Assembly (NCBI GenBank): GCA_949130495.1 | Contig: OX422210.1 | Span: forward strand, 503,479,760-503,543,759 | DNA: 64,000 bases | Direction of reading: 5' to 3' | From: Sambucus nigra | Taxonomy: Eukaryota > Streptophyta > Magnoliopsida > Dipsacales > Adoxaceae | Part shown: in pieces, positions 37,883-47,282 of the stretch | Layout: the number at the start of each line of letters is the position of its first letter | Numbering within the stretch: position 1 is the stretch's first letter | Program-made: the position numbers and the translations under genes | The notes under the pieces: model-generated | The model's input: only the letters and a program-made list of their open reading frames with translations | Databases searched by the model: none | What the model was told of the DNA's origin: nothing

Positions 37883-38126
37883 TGTTGTCAATTTATAAAA
37901 TACCGCAAGTGCACGGGCTATTATCGAATAGCGAGTGTAAGTACGGGTCGAACCCACGAGGATTTATCTTTTTTTTTCGTTAAAAAATTATTGTGGATGT
38001 CCAACTAGACGAAATGGATTTAAGGATGAGATGTAATATTAAACTAAGCAACACAAATAAAAAGTAAGACTACTAGAGATATAATCAAGGGAATGTGAAA
38101 ACTGGGACATTGGATCCATTTATCAC
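37883..38126 (-). repeat. 5' LTR of Athila-like element, left fragment
   Basis: It aligns with 27598-27840 (shared GTGCACGGGCTATTAT, AGTGTAAGTACGGGTCGAAC). It is interrupted after TTATCAC by the Tat-like insertion and resumes at 45285. Confidence 0.9.
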
Positions 38127-38800
38127 TGATAGTGCAAATATTGCACCCCTGCCGCGAACCAAGTTAAGAACAGGGCGCGGCCCTACAGAAGAATAGGGCG
38201 CGGCCCCTACAGAAGACGGGCGCGGCCCTACAGAGGAACAGGGCGCGACCCCTACTGAAGGACAGGGCGCAGCCCCTATAGAAGAACAGGACGCGGCCAT
38301 TGACTCATCAACCTGCCGCGGCCTCATTATATGCAGGGCACGGCACCCTGCTGCAGCATTCCAGACCACGTGCTCACAGCCCGTGACAGCTCACATATCT
38401 CCTATAAATAGAGGTCCACACCTCGAGATTGGGGGACACCTCGGGAACAGTGACGACAACGCTCGCTGAAGCCCTGCACAACCCTCTCCATTCAACCTCA
38501 ACTTACGACTTGGGAGCTACTCACATACCTCGTGGCCCGACCTCCGGCACACCCGGAACCTCGACAGCCATGTATTCTCCCTTATTCTCATACTTGTACG
38601 CCTCTTTAGGCACGTTTACATTGTAAAGTACCTCGTGTATAATGAGAATGGAGCAACACAGTGGACGTAGGCCTATTTTAAGGGCTGAACCACTCTAAAC
38701 CTTGTCTTCTCTCTATTTACCTGCTTTTATCTATTTGTTCTACACTTACACATGATCTGATGGCACGAGATCTACCTATGTACGATTTCTCGCATCATCA
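38127..38800 (+). repeat. 5' LTR of Tat-like element
   Basis: 674 bp from TGATAGTGC to CGCATCATCA. Near the start, GTGCAA-ATA-TTGCAC is an inverted repeat. At about 38171-38302 six tandem units of roughly 22 bp of the form AGGGCGCGGCCCCTACAGAA occur. TATAAATA at 38403-38410 is a likely promoter TATA box. Confidence 0.9.
38403..38410 (+). promoter_or_regulatory. TATA box in Tat-like 5' LTR
   Basis: CTATAAATAG in a GC-richer LTR, about 390 bp upstream of the LTR end, is placed as expected for the U3/R boundary. The 3' LTR holds the same box at 44882-44889. Confidence 0.55.
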
Positions 38801-38803
38801 GTT

Positions 38804-38822
38804 TGGCGCCGTCTGTGGGAAC
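38804..38822 (+). other. Primer-binding site of Tat-like element
   Basis: TGGCGCCGTCTGTGGGAAC lies three bases after the 5' LTR. This is a common primer site in plant Ty3-gypsy elements of the Tat type; I did not assign the tRNA. Confidence 0.75.
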
Positions 38823-39584
38823 GAGATATTTCAATCTTGTTTCTCTACATTTTGAGTTCATAAACACCTTATCTTACACATGGGGATCCTTTGGATCAGA
38901 ATCTCATGTGTGAATTTTGGATAGTTGAGCTCTGCTTCATATTCACCCCTTTGATGGTCATTTCTCAAGTCCAGATCTACTCTTGGACCTCTGTTTCATA
39001 ACTTTAAATCTGTTTTGCATTCCCCGATGATATCGTTCCCCCTAGATGGTGCTGAAAAGCACGATGGGTTTTAACCCCAAAAAGATGAACGGTTAGGGAA
39101 GGATTGTACCTATTCCTGTTTTATTGTACATGGCCTGTGATCTAGGGTTTATCGTTCAAGCTGTGCCACTTTGTGCATCGTGAGGTTATGTCCTCATGAA
39201 CAAACCCTAGTAGGTATGCTTTCTGTAAGCGCCGGGAGGAAAACTCGGCCCTCAGGAGTAAGTGTGATTGCTCCTTGCTGCCTATGAGGGGATGCGACTA
39301 GACAGTGAAAATGTCTTATGGCCGCGGCCTCTACCAGCGTAGCTGTTGCAGAAGCTTCAAACATCGAGAAGCAGAATCATATGGGCACAGCTCCAAATCG
39401 GCCATACCAGGCCGCGACAGTACCTCCTTATGCCTTATGGCCGCGGCCGCGGCAGTAGGACCACGTTGCAGTAAAAATGCTGCACCCCCATTTCTTGGAT
39501 ATTTTAATATCCTTATGATAAACTCACTTCTGTTAGTTTTGTCTCAGATTATATATATTTTATAAAGACTAACAAAAGCAGAAG
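38823..39584 (+). mobile_element. 5' leader of Tat-like element
   Basis: Untranslated leader between primer site and gag fragment. It holds four CCGCGG sites (39322, 39441, 39447 and, beyond it in gag, 39727) and no convincing frame; an 86-codon frame at 39305 has no recognisable domain. Confidence 0.5.
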
Positions 39585-40097
39585 ATGGAAGGAGAGTCCA
39601 GTCAAAGCACAGAGATCAAGGATGAGATTGTGCAGCTGTACAGCCATCTCAACCATCTGTATGACAGTCATGCCTCCCTCCAGACTCAAGTCAACTACCT
39701 CACTCAGAGGGTACTCATGCTGGAGGCCGCGGCCTTACCAAATACGGGTGCGGCACTTGTCCCAGCAGCACCCACTTGCCTAACGGCCGCGGCAGTTCAA
39801 GAGAGTCCAGCCGCAGAAGCTCTCAGTAGGAGCCAGAAGAGGAAGGCAGAAAGGAAATTTGGGCCCTATACCCCACTGGCACTCCCGATTGAGGTGATAT
39901 TCGAGCACATCAAGGAGGACAAGCTGTTAAGGTGGCCAGAGAAGCTGAAGTCTCCACCCCACAAGAGGAACAAAGCCAGCTGGTGCAGATTCCACCATGA
40001 CCACGGCCATGAAACAGGGCAATGCTACGCTCTGAAGGACGAGATTGAAAGGCTGATTGGGCAGGGGATGCTGCAAAGGTTCCTCAAAGACGTTTAA
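39585..40097 (+). CDS. gag: C-terminal Gag fragment of Tat-like element
   Basis: 170 codons from ATG at 39585 to TAA. An N-terminal coiled-coil-like segment (about residues 8-50) is followed by an alanine-rich linker (50-85), KRKAERKFGPYTPLALP, and a histidine-rich knuckle WCRFHHDHGHETGQC near residue 140, continued by LKDEIERLIGQGMLQRFL. The CRFH.DHGH.T..C...K.EIE.LI..G.L..F pattern is the Gag C-terminus of Tat-lineage elements. The capsid-like retrotransposon Gag domain that normally precedes it is missing. The frame is intact, so a small RNA-binding protein could be made. It might help pack this RNA into particles of a full-length relative (inference). Confidence 0.75.
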   Translation: MEGESSQSTEIKDEIVQLYSHLNHLYDSHASLQTQVNYLTQRVLMLEAAALPNTGAALVPAAPTCLTAAAVQESPAAEALSRSQKRKAERKFGPYTPLALPIEVIFEHIKEDKLLRWPEKLKSPPHKRNKASWCRFHHDHGHETGQCYALKDEIERLIGQGMLQRFLKDV

Positions 40098-40568
40098 GGG
40101 GATGCAGCCTGCTCACTCCCAACACATGCCTATCTATCATACTTATCTCTTATGCTCTATCTGTTTTTTTTTATTTAAACTAAAGCTGTGTATTATCATC
40201 ACAAAATCATACATATATGAATACGTGAATTAGCAAATATTGCCATATTTGATTTCTCTCTCTTGCTCTTATAATCTGTCCTCACAAAAGACCTTTTGTA
40301 CTAAACAGATCTCAAGGGGAGAACAACAAGTTATCTCGGAAGATTATTATTATTTCGGGATGCACCTATGGAGGGATTGCGATCTTAATTATTGCAGAAG
40401 TTCCCCTCACGATGTGCAATTACATCTTATCATTTGATGATCAAATTCACGAGAGCATCCGATGATTCAAGGAGCTCCTATTATACACAAGGGCTTACAA
40501 TGCCCGTTCTTAGCTTTCGGGATGCGTCATTAGCCCTGGGAGGTGACTCTCTCGGCAAAATATCATAA
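40098..40568 (+). mobile_element. Spacer after the gag fragment
   Basis: Non-coding, less GC-rich than its flanks. No pol domain follows gag here, where protease would be expected. Confidence 0.5.
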
Positions 40569-41085
40569 GCCTGGGGAGGCTTGATAGTGTCTCACGCATT
40601 AGCTGTGGGTGGCTTCATAACATAACCCAGCCTGGAGAGGCTTGATAGTGTCTCACGCATTAGCTGTGGGTGGCTTCATAACATAACCCAGCCTGGAGAG
40701 GCTTGATAATGTCTCACACATTAGCTGTGGGTGGCTTCATAACATAACCCAGCCTGGAGAGGCTTGATAGTGTCTCACGCATTAGCTGTGGGTGGCTTCA
40801 TAACATAACCCAGCCTGGAGAGGCTTGATAGTGTCTCATATATTAGCTGTGGGCGGCTTAATAACATAGCCCAGCCTGGAGAGGCTTGATAGTGTCTCAT
40901 ATATTAGCTGTGGGCGGCTTAATAACATAGCCCAGCCTGGAGAGGCTTGATAGTGTCTCACACATTAGCTGTGGGTGGCTTGAAAACATAACCCAGCCTA
41001 GGGAGGCTTGATAGTAACCCGTATATTAGCTGTGGGTGGCCTGAAAACATAACCCAGCCTGGGGAGGCTTCATAATGCACCATGA
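40569..41085 (+). repeat. 61-bp tandem array (about 8.5 units)
   Basis: Units start at 40569, 40630, 40691, 40752, 40813, 40874, 40935, 40996 and 41057, exactly 61 bp apart. Each begins GCCTGGAGAGGCTTGATAGT and contains the short hairpin AGCCT-GGAG-AGGCT and a second pair AGCT...GGCT. Units 1-5 are nearly identical; the last two are more diverged. Confidence 0.95.
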
Positions 41086-41519
41086 TAGAGCCTGGGAAGT
41101 TGCCGCAGCAATACAACAAGAAGAGAGGCCGTGGCATTCTCAGCCGATGCAGCCTTTAAACATCAAAAATGGCTTCAGCCCCTCAAAAATGGCCGCAGCC
41201 CTAAAGCCATACTTCATTGACACCGCGGCCTAAGCGATCACCAGTGATTCTGCAAATGAAAGTCCCATCAGGCCGCGGACTTCTCGAAGAAGCCACGCAT
41301 AAAGTGGTGCTGCAACCTTATGCCCAAGGGGTATGGCCATCAAGTAAAGGATCATTGGCAGTTCAAAGCTATGTTATGGGGCCGCGGCATCCTCACAACA
41401 CCGCAGCCATATCAGCGCAACAGCCCTGTCCACGAGGCAGTAGAAAACTAATGGAGGCCGCAGCAGCTACGAAAAAGTGCTATCATAAAATTGGAAAGAA
41501 ACCGCGGAATTTCAAAAGG
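41086..41519 (+). mobile_element. CCGCGG-rich non-coding stretch
   Basis: Contains CCGCGG at 41223, 41273, 41392 and 41502 and several CCGCAG variants. The 155-codon plus-strand frame at 41217-41684 runs into the 68-bp repeats and looks fortuitous. Confidence 0.5.
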
Positions 41520-41732
41520 TTATTATGCTATGCTGCCGCGGCCATTACTATTAGTCCTACAAGTTCAATTAAGGGCAATTTGCAAATTTATTATGCTATG
41601 CTGCCGCGGCCATTACTATTAGTCCTACAAGTTCAATTAAGGGCAATTTGCAAATTTATTATGCTATGCTGCCGCGGCCATTAATATTAGTCCTACAATC
41701 AAGCTCAATTAAGAGGGCAATTTGCAAATTTG
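41520..41732 (+). repeat. 68-bp tandem triplication
   Basis: Copies begin at 41520, 41588 and 41656 with TTATTATGCTATGCTGCCGC. Each holds one CCGCGG and ends GGGCAATTTGCAAATT. The third has a few changes and a short insertion. Confidence 0.95.
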
Positions 41733-41982
41733 AGAGCAAGTACGTTCAACCATTCATCAAGGCATAAAAGTAAAATGGGCAAAGATATGTAATAAATCAA
41801 ATTTGCACAAAGCGAAGAATATGGGCGCAACCTTGATATTATAAGTTAAGAATTCTAGGCCGCAGCCACTACAAAAACAAAGTACAGAGGGAACGCAACC
41901 CTGAGTTAATGGTCAAAACAAGATTACAAATTTAAGATGCCGCGTCGTCACGGTCATCACCTTCTTCATCATCCGCGGCCGT
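41733..41982 (-). mobile_element. 3' flank of the antisense gene
   Basis: Downstream of the antisense stop codon on the minus strand. AATAAA-like signals are possible in the AT-rich part (41760-41830); none is distinctive. Confidence 0.4.
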
Positions 41983-44164
41983 TTAAGTTAGATCACCTGA
42001 TGCCGCAGCCTCTTCAGCTTGCTTCCTTGCTGTTTCAGCCGCGGCTTTCAATTCTGCCACGCATATATCATGTTCGGCGTCACCAAAGCTCCAGGACATA
42101 ATTTGGTCCTTGGATTCGGGGAAGTTCTTGATGACCCTGTGCCTCAACTCTTGAAAGCCGCGGAGGTAGGCTCTGTTGTTTACAAGGAAGAAGTCCCTCG
42201 ACTTCTGGAAGTTGGCCACGGCAAGGTCCGCAGCTTGAGATAATGCCGTGGAGTGACTTTCATCCTTCAAACGGTTCGCCTCGGCATGCTCCCCTTCAAG
42301 TCTTTTAATGGCCGCGGCATGATCAGCAGCCATCTTCTGTATTTGAAGTTCAGCCGCAGTAAACTTGGCCCGAGCCGTTGCAGCTTGTTCCGCAGCCTCC
42401 ACAGCTTGAGCTTTCAATACAGACACAGACTCCGCGGCCTGAGAGAAGTTCTGCTCAGCCTCATCCTTGGCTTTTAGGGAAGCCTCCAAATCTTGCTTGG
42501 CCAACGTAAGTGCCGCGGCAGAAGAAGCTTTCCCCGCTTGGAAGGATGAGGACTTCGCCGCGTCCAGATCAGTCCTGTGAGTGGACTCCGCGGCTCTGTA
42601 AAGCTTGTATAACCCATCGTACTTCATCCTCTGGGTCACTACAACATCCGCGGCCTAAAAGACAAAAGTTAGCTAAAAACTCTGGGAAAAGGACAAGAAA
42701 TAAACAGTGGAGAAATTACCCTCAGTAGGCTGTGAAGAGCATACTCCTCCAGATCTTCGGGGTCATCCTCAACAAGGCGGTCAAGGTCCGCCTTCTCAGG
42801 AACATTCCTCATTCTGCGGACAGCTCGCGCAGTTGTATCCCAAGAGGAGCTGGGATCCGCTTCCCTAAGTTGTGGCCGCGGACGACCATCAGGCCCAATA
42901 CGTGGCCTTACTTGAGGCGGTGGCAGGTTAGCATTTACTGCCACGATATTCCGCGGAAGGGGATTGGTAGATTCTGCAGGTGGATTAGGGGATAGATCAG
43001 TGTCAGAAGGCAACAGGCCAGCCGCGGCCAGATGCTCACCAATATCGTCATCATATTGGCCTTCTCTATCGGATGCCGCGGCACCACCTTCAAACACTTC
43101 TTGGGATGCAGCCCTCCCAAGAGTTGGATTCGTCACATCATCATCAGCGGTAGCTGGCTCATCATCCGGGGCCGTGGTAGGAGCCCTCTTCCTCTTCCTC
43201 CTCTTCCTTACAGCATTGTTGAGGTTAGCTGCATTAACATCCATCTCAAGAAGCTGAGCCTTCAAAAGCTCCCTGTCTATCTCCTCACCTGAAAGAAGGA
43301 AAGTAGAGATTGTTACCGCGGAATGCTGAGAAAAGTAGAGGTTGTTACCGCGGAATGCTAAGGAAGGTAGATTGTTACCTTCCGCAGTCATCTTCGTTGG
43401 ATGAGATTTGTTAGGGAAGTAGCCGACGTCAAAAATGGAAGCAGAAGTAACTAAGGTGCTGAAATTTTTATCCTTAGCTCTAACTGCCGCGACCCTTTCA
43501 ACCCGCCTTCCCTGCCGCGGACTAAGATGTAAATTGTCAAGAGCTGCATGCAAATATAATGTTAGTACACTACAGTAGTGCAATTGAAAGCAAAGCTATG
43601 GAAGAGGACCGCGGCATGTATAGAATGGCTGCGGCTTTATATACCTAGTTTTAAAGGTTGACCCCACTGCCGCGGCATAGTATGAGATTTCTCTCTCTCA
43701 CTCTCCTCTGGATGGATCTCCCACCCTTCTCCAGAGACATAAAAGAATTTGCCCTTCCAGTTCTTCACACTGGTAGGTCTCCCCGTGTACAGCTCCTCTC
43801 TATCCTTCCGAAGAGCCATGTAGTAGTACCAGGCAAACTTGACGGAGTTCTCCTTTGGTCTATAAAAATGGAAGAACTCTGCAGGAGCAATGTCCCGATC
43901 AAGCACCTTTCTCCAGAGGACCACCGCGACAAGTATAGCCCTCCACCCATTTGGGTCCACTTGGGCAGGTGCCAATCTCATGGCATTTAAAATTCTCCTA
44001 ACAGGGACGGGGACAGGCAGCCGCAGCCCATAAACAAAGGCATGGAGTGGGAAACATACTCCATCAGCAGCAACGGAGGAACAAGGCCTGTCGTCCGCGG
44101 AGGGAGCAGTGCAGACCACACTGGCAGGAAATTCAAAGGCCTCAAACCACCAAGGAAACACCAC
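41983..44164 (-). CDS. Antisense four-exon gene, PF04195-like N-terminus plus coiled coil
   Basis: Minus strand exons 44164-43645, 43543-43379, 43288-42720 and 42654-41983 join in frame to 1926 nt (641 residues). Introns of 101, 90 and 65 bp all have GT-AG ends: CTAG/GTATAT..TGCATGCAG, GAAG/GTAACAA..CTTTCAG, GAGG/GTAATT..CTTTTAG. Residues about 37-165 (FPLHAFVYGLRLPVPVPVRR, LAPAQVDPNGWRAILVAVVLW, GWEIHPEES) resemble the 'putative gypsy-type transposon' family (PF04195, Transposase_28). A basic cluster RKRRKRKR at about 256-263 may be a nuclear signal and precedes an acidic stretch. Exon 4 (419-641) is an alanine-rich, heptad-like coiled coil ending AEEAAASGDLT. A TATA box lies upstream. No stop or frameshift is seen. 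Extra antisense ORFs between pol and 3' LTR are known in plant Tat elements; their role is unknown. The start at 44164 is the first suitable ATG. Confidence 0.75.
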
Positions 44165-44274
44165 ACGCAGCCTTCAAAGGTCACCGGAAAATGCAAGAAC
44201 AAGGAGGAACAGAATTCTCTCTCGATTTGCTCTCAAGGTCTTGGAAACGTAATGAAGTCCACGGCCAGAGGCAA

Positions 44275-44282
44275 TTTATATA
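44275..44282 (-). promoter_or_regulatory. TATA box of the antisense gene
   Basis: TATATAAA on the minus strand, about 110 bp upstream of the ATG at 44164 and about 325 bp inside the 3' LTR. It gives the gene its own promoter separate from the LTR. Confidence 0.6.
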
Positions 44283-44309
44283 AGAGAGCGCGGGAGACGA
44301 AGCGTCGCC

Positions 44310-44590
44310 TAGAACAATACCGCGGCCGTTCTGTAGTTCGCCGCTGCCTGGGATCAGACAGGCCGCGGCACCTAATTTCATAATTGGCCGCCGTCTTGGA
44401 TCAGACAGGCCGCGGCACGTAATTTCATATTTGGCCGCCGCCTGGGATCAAACAGGCTGCGGCATATTTTATAGTGCTTGGTCATCGCCTGGGATCAAAC
44501 AGGCCACAGCACTGGAAGATCTGTCTCATAATATACGCGGCAGTCGCATAATTCAGCCGCAGCCCCAAAAGTGCTGCCTCTTGGCACTAC
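44310..44590 (+). repeat. Imperfect tandem repeats beside the 3' LTR
   Basis: Four imperfect units of about 46-48 bp recur between 44330 and 44510, each with CCGCCTGGGATCA.ACAGGCC followed by GCGGCAC. They lie upstream of the antisense gene's TATA box and could belong to its promoter. Confidence 0.65.
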
Positions 44591-44605
44591 GACTTGGGGG
44601 CTTAT
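44591..44605 (+). other. Polypurine tract of Tat-like element
   Basis: GACTTGGGGGCTTAT lies directly before the 3' LTR start TGATAGTGC; CTTGGGGGC tracts are usual in Tat elements. Confidence 0.75.
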
Positions 44606-45279
44606 TGATAGTGCAAATATTGCACCCCTGCCGCGAACCAAGTTAAGAACAGGGCGCGGCCCTACAGAAGAATAGGGCGCGGCCCCTACAGAAGACGGGC
44701 GCGGCCCTACAGAGGAACAGGGCGCGACCCCTACTGAAGGACAGGGCGCAGCCCCTATAGAAGAACAGGACGCGGCCATTGACTCATCAACCTGCCGCGG
44801 CCTCATTATATGCAGGGCACGGCACCCTGCTGCAGCATTCCAGACCACGTGCTCACAGCCCGTGACAGCTCACATATCTCCTATAAATAGAGGTCCACAC
44901 CTCGAGATTGGGGGACACCTCGGGAACAGTGACGACAACGCTCGCTGAAGCCCTGCACAACCCTCTCCATTCAACCTCAACTTACGACTTGGGAGCTACT
45001 CACATACCTCGTGGCCCGACCTCCGGCACACCCGGAACCTCGACAGCCATGTATTCTCCCTTATTCTCATACTTGTACGCCTCTTTAGGCACGTTTACAT
45101 TGTAAAGTACCTCGTGTATAATGAGAATGGAGCAACACAGTGGACGTAGGCCTATTTTAAGGGCTGAACCACTCTAAACCTTGTCTTCTCTCTATTTACC
45201 TGCTTTTATCTATTTGTTCTACACTTACACATGATCTGATGGCACGAGATCTACCTATGTACGATTTCTCGCATCATCA
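44606..45279 (+). repeat. 3' LTR of Tat-like element
   Basis: 674 bp. Comparison by eye line by line with 38127-38800 shows no mismatch or gap. It is followed by the second ATCAC. Confidence 0.9.
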
Positions 45280-45284
45280 ATCAC

Positions 45285-46874
45285 GTTAAACTAACACTGC
45301 GCAATAATTTAAATTCGTCATTCCCGATTTTATAACTCAAATTAAATCGACTCTCGTCGTATTTAATTAGAAAAAATATCACATTAGAAGTCCAAAATAA
45401 AATTTAACGTCACTAAATTTAGACGTATAAAATCCCTATTCCCTTAAAAAGTTTACTTTTCAATTTCAAAATATAGTCTTTACGCATGGGCTATCAATCA
45501 ATTTAATAACAGTATAACCCATAAAAAAGTACTCACTCAAAATAAATAAAAAAAATGATTTTTTTTCAAACAATGTCGAAGGTTTAAAACGCACTCTCGT
45601 GTCGTTTTAAATGAATACCGAATTTTTAAAAATATTTAGCACAAACCGGGAACAAAAACGAATTTAAATCATACACAATATTAATTACACATGATAAATT
45701 TCACATAGTCCTAATAAGGAAATTAAGCGAGCATAGTTGTAGACATAATAAATTTGCAAGAATGAATGTTAATTTTCATTAAATAAACAAATTTATAATT
45801 GGTGTGTCACAAATATTCTTGCCAGAATTTCTCTCACAAATTAATTATTGACCCTTTCTAAAGCTCTCTCTATAACTCTCTATAAAAAAAATTCTCCCTA
45901 AAATAATGAACCAAATGGTCTTATTTATAGGTTTAGGAATGTGGTGTTTAAGTTGGAGTAAAACTCTCTTTGATTGGCTGAAAATTGACTTTTAAAAATC
46001 GAATATCAATTTTATTAGGAGTATTTATGAAATTGCTTTGGATAAGAGGACGAGATTTTTTTTTCATTGGTTATGATCTGATTGTGATTTGACCACGTTT
46101 AAATACCATGGAAGAAGTCGTCCTTCTTTGGATTCTTTTTGAAATTTTTTCTGGATTGCTCACAATCAGCCTTGATATCCACGCATAAGATTGTCACAAA
46201 AATCTCCATTTTGTCCTTGATTTCCTTTTATTTTCATCTAATTTTGTCACTATTCACATCAAACTTTTCAAACTGATTTTTAACCCTCAAAACTTCAAAA
46301 TCTCATTTTCGTTCGAACTTCAAAGTTGTGAGTCTTGTTAAGACCTTTCGAAAAGCTATGCCACAATCTCAACAGACACTCGAGAGATTTTATAAAAAAT
46401 ATTTAATACAGTTGTGTCAACCGTGTTGTGTCGCGACATATCCTGACAATTTTTTACACATCGACTCCTTTGTTGTCCAAATTTCCAGGGTACCTGTAAA
46501 AATGCAAAATAAAAATAATTAATTCAAAATTAGGGTCACAAATATTTAAAATTTACAAAATTATCCCTATTTGCATTTTATCCCCCGAAATTCATCAATT
46601 GCTCATTTTAATTCAGAATTCAACCAAATTTCAGAGAGAATTTTTGTTTTTCCTAGATAAACATTTAAAAATTATTTTCAAGCCCATAAAATTTATGAAA
46701 TTATAGTTTCACCCCCTAGAGTTATTAAAATCATATTTTTAACTCAAACTTTATTCAAACTTGCATTTTTCTTTTAATTTATGAAAAATACTCTAAAAGC
46801 TCATTATTTATGATACAAAGGGACTAACAAGGTCTATATTTAGACATAATTCATGAAAAATAATGCACTCATCA
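45285..46874 (-). repeat. 5' LTR of Athila-like element, right fragment
   Basis: Continuation of 37883-38126 past the Tat insertion, aligned with 27841-29444, ending AATGCACTCATCA just before the GGCGG duplication. Confidence 0.9.
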
Positions 46875-46879
46875 GGCGG

Positions 46880-47282
46880 GTGAAATGAATGGATGCTTTT
46901 CTTTCTTTGGGATTTAATTAATTGGTTTGTTGTTAAGAGAGAGGGAACAACATTTGACTTGGAATAAACAAAATTGCACACACACATTTTTTTAATTATT
47001 TTAGTCCAGCCTGTACACCGTACACATGTTTCTTTTCTTTCATTTTTCTCCTTATGTTGTGGACAAAAATATGAGTTGGGTTACCTGAATTTGGGCTAGG
47101 CTTATTTTTAGAGATGGTTTGAACTTACATTTGCAAGAAAAAAAATTGGGAGCTGAACTGTAGCGCTGCTCAGCCTAAGCCCATATCTTTCATTGAATGA
47201 ACGTAGTGGGAGTGATGTACCATCATCGGGGAATTAAGTGATAATAAATGACAAACATAAATTATATGCCAAAAAGGTTAAC
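46880..47282. other. Right flank of the Athila insertion (hAT upstream region)
   Basis: By the GGCGG duplication this joins 27597, so it is upstream sequence of the hAT gene. I see no open frame and no clear second hAT terminus; 47180-47205 (AGCGCTGCTCAGCC) is a poor match to the inverted CAAGGGCGGAGC end. Confidence 0.4.

Larger units (their letters stand above)
38122..45284 (+). mobile_element. Young Tat-like non-autonomous LTR element with antisense gene
   Basis: LTRs of 674 bp at 38127-38800 and 44606-45279 show no difference that I can see, and ATCAC is duplicated at 38122-38126 and 45280-45284. A primer site follows the 5' LTR and ACTTGGGGGCTT precedes the 3' LTR. The interior (38801-44605) has only a C-terminal Gag ORF on the sense strand and an intact spliced gene on the antisense strand; no protease, RT, RNase H or integrase is present. 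The Gag zinc-finger motif and the antisense gene place it in the Tat lineage. It would need pol from a complete relative. Identical LTRs point to a very recent insertion. Confidence 0.9.
27593..46879 (-). mobile_element. Athila-like Ty3-gypsy element (host of the Tat insertion)
   Basis: LTRs at 27598-29444 and 37883-46874 (the latter split) begin TGATGAGTGC and end ACAACA on the minus strand. A perfect GGCGG duplication lies at 27593-27597 and 46875-46879. The primer site at 37859-37876 matches the tRNA-Asp type used by Athila. gag, protease, RT, RNase H and integrase are all recognisable on the minus strand but broken. Without the 7.16 kb Tat insertion the element is about 12.1 kb. Confidence 0.9.

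Noticed and set aside
38085..38626. Open frames of 94 codons (minus) and 65 codons (plus) in the Tat-like LTR, repeated at 44495-45105
   Set aside because: They lie in LTR sequence, the minus frame translates the 22-bp repeats, and they are duplicated only because the LTRs are identical.
40569..41085. CRISPR-like array
   Set aside because: Units are contiguous 61-bp tandem repeats without unique spacers, in a plant retroelement.
41217..41684. 155-codon plus-strand frame in the Tat-like element
   Set aside because: It crosses the 68-bp repeats, has no recognisable domain and ends inside the third copy.
41983..44164. Captured ordinary host gene
   Set aside because: The N-terminal part resembles the PF04195 transposon-associated family and the position matches known Tat antisense ORFs, so an element-borne gene is more likely; a distant host origin of the coiled-coil part is not excluded.
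42019..44383. Plus-strand frames opposite the antisense gene
   Set aside because: They are shadows of the spliced minus-strand exons in GC-rich sequence.
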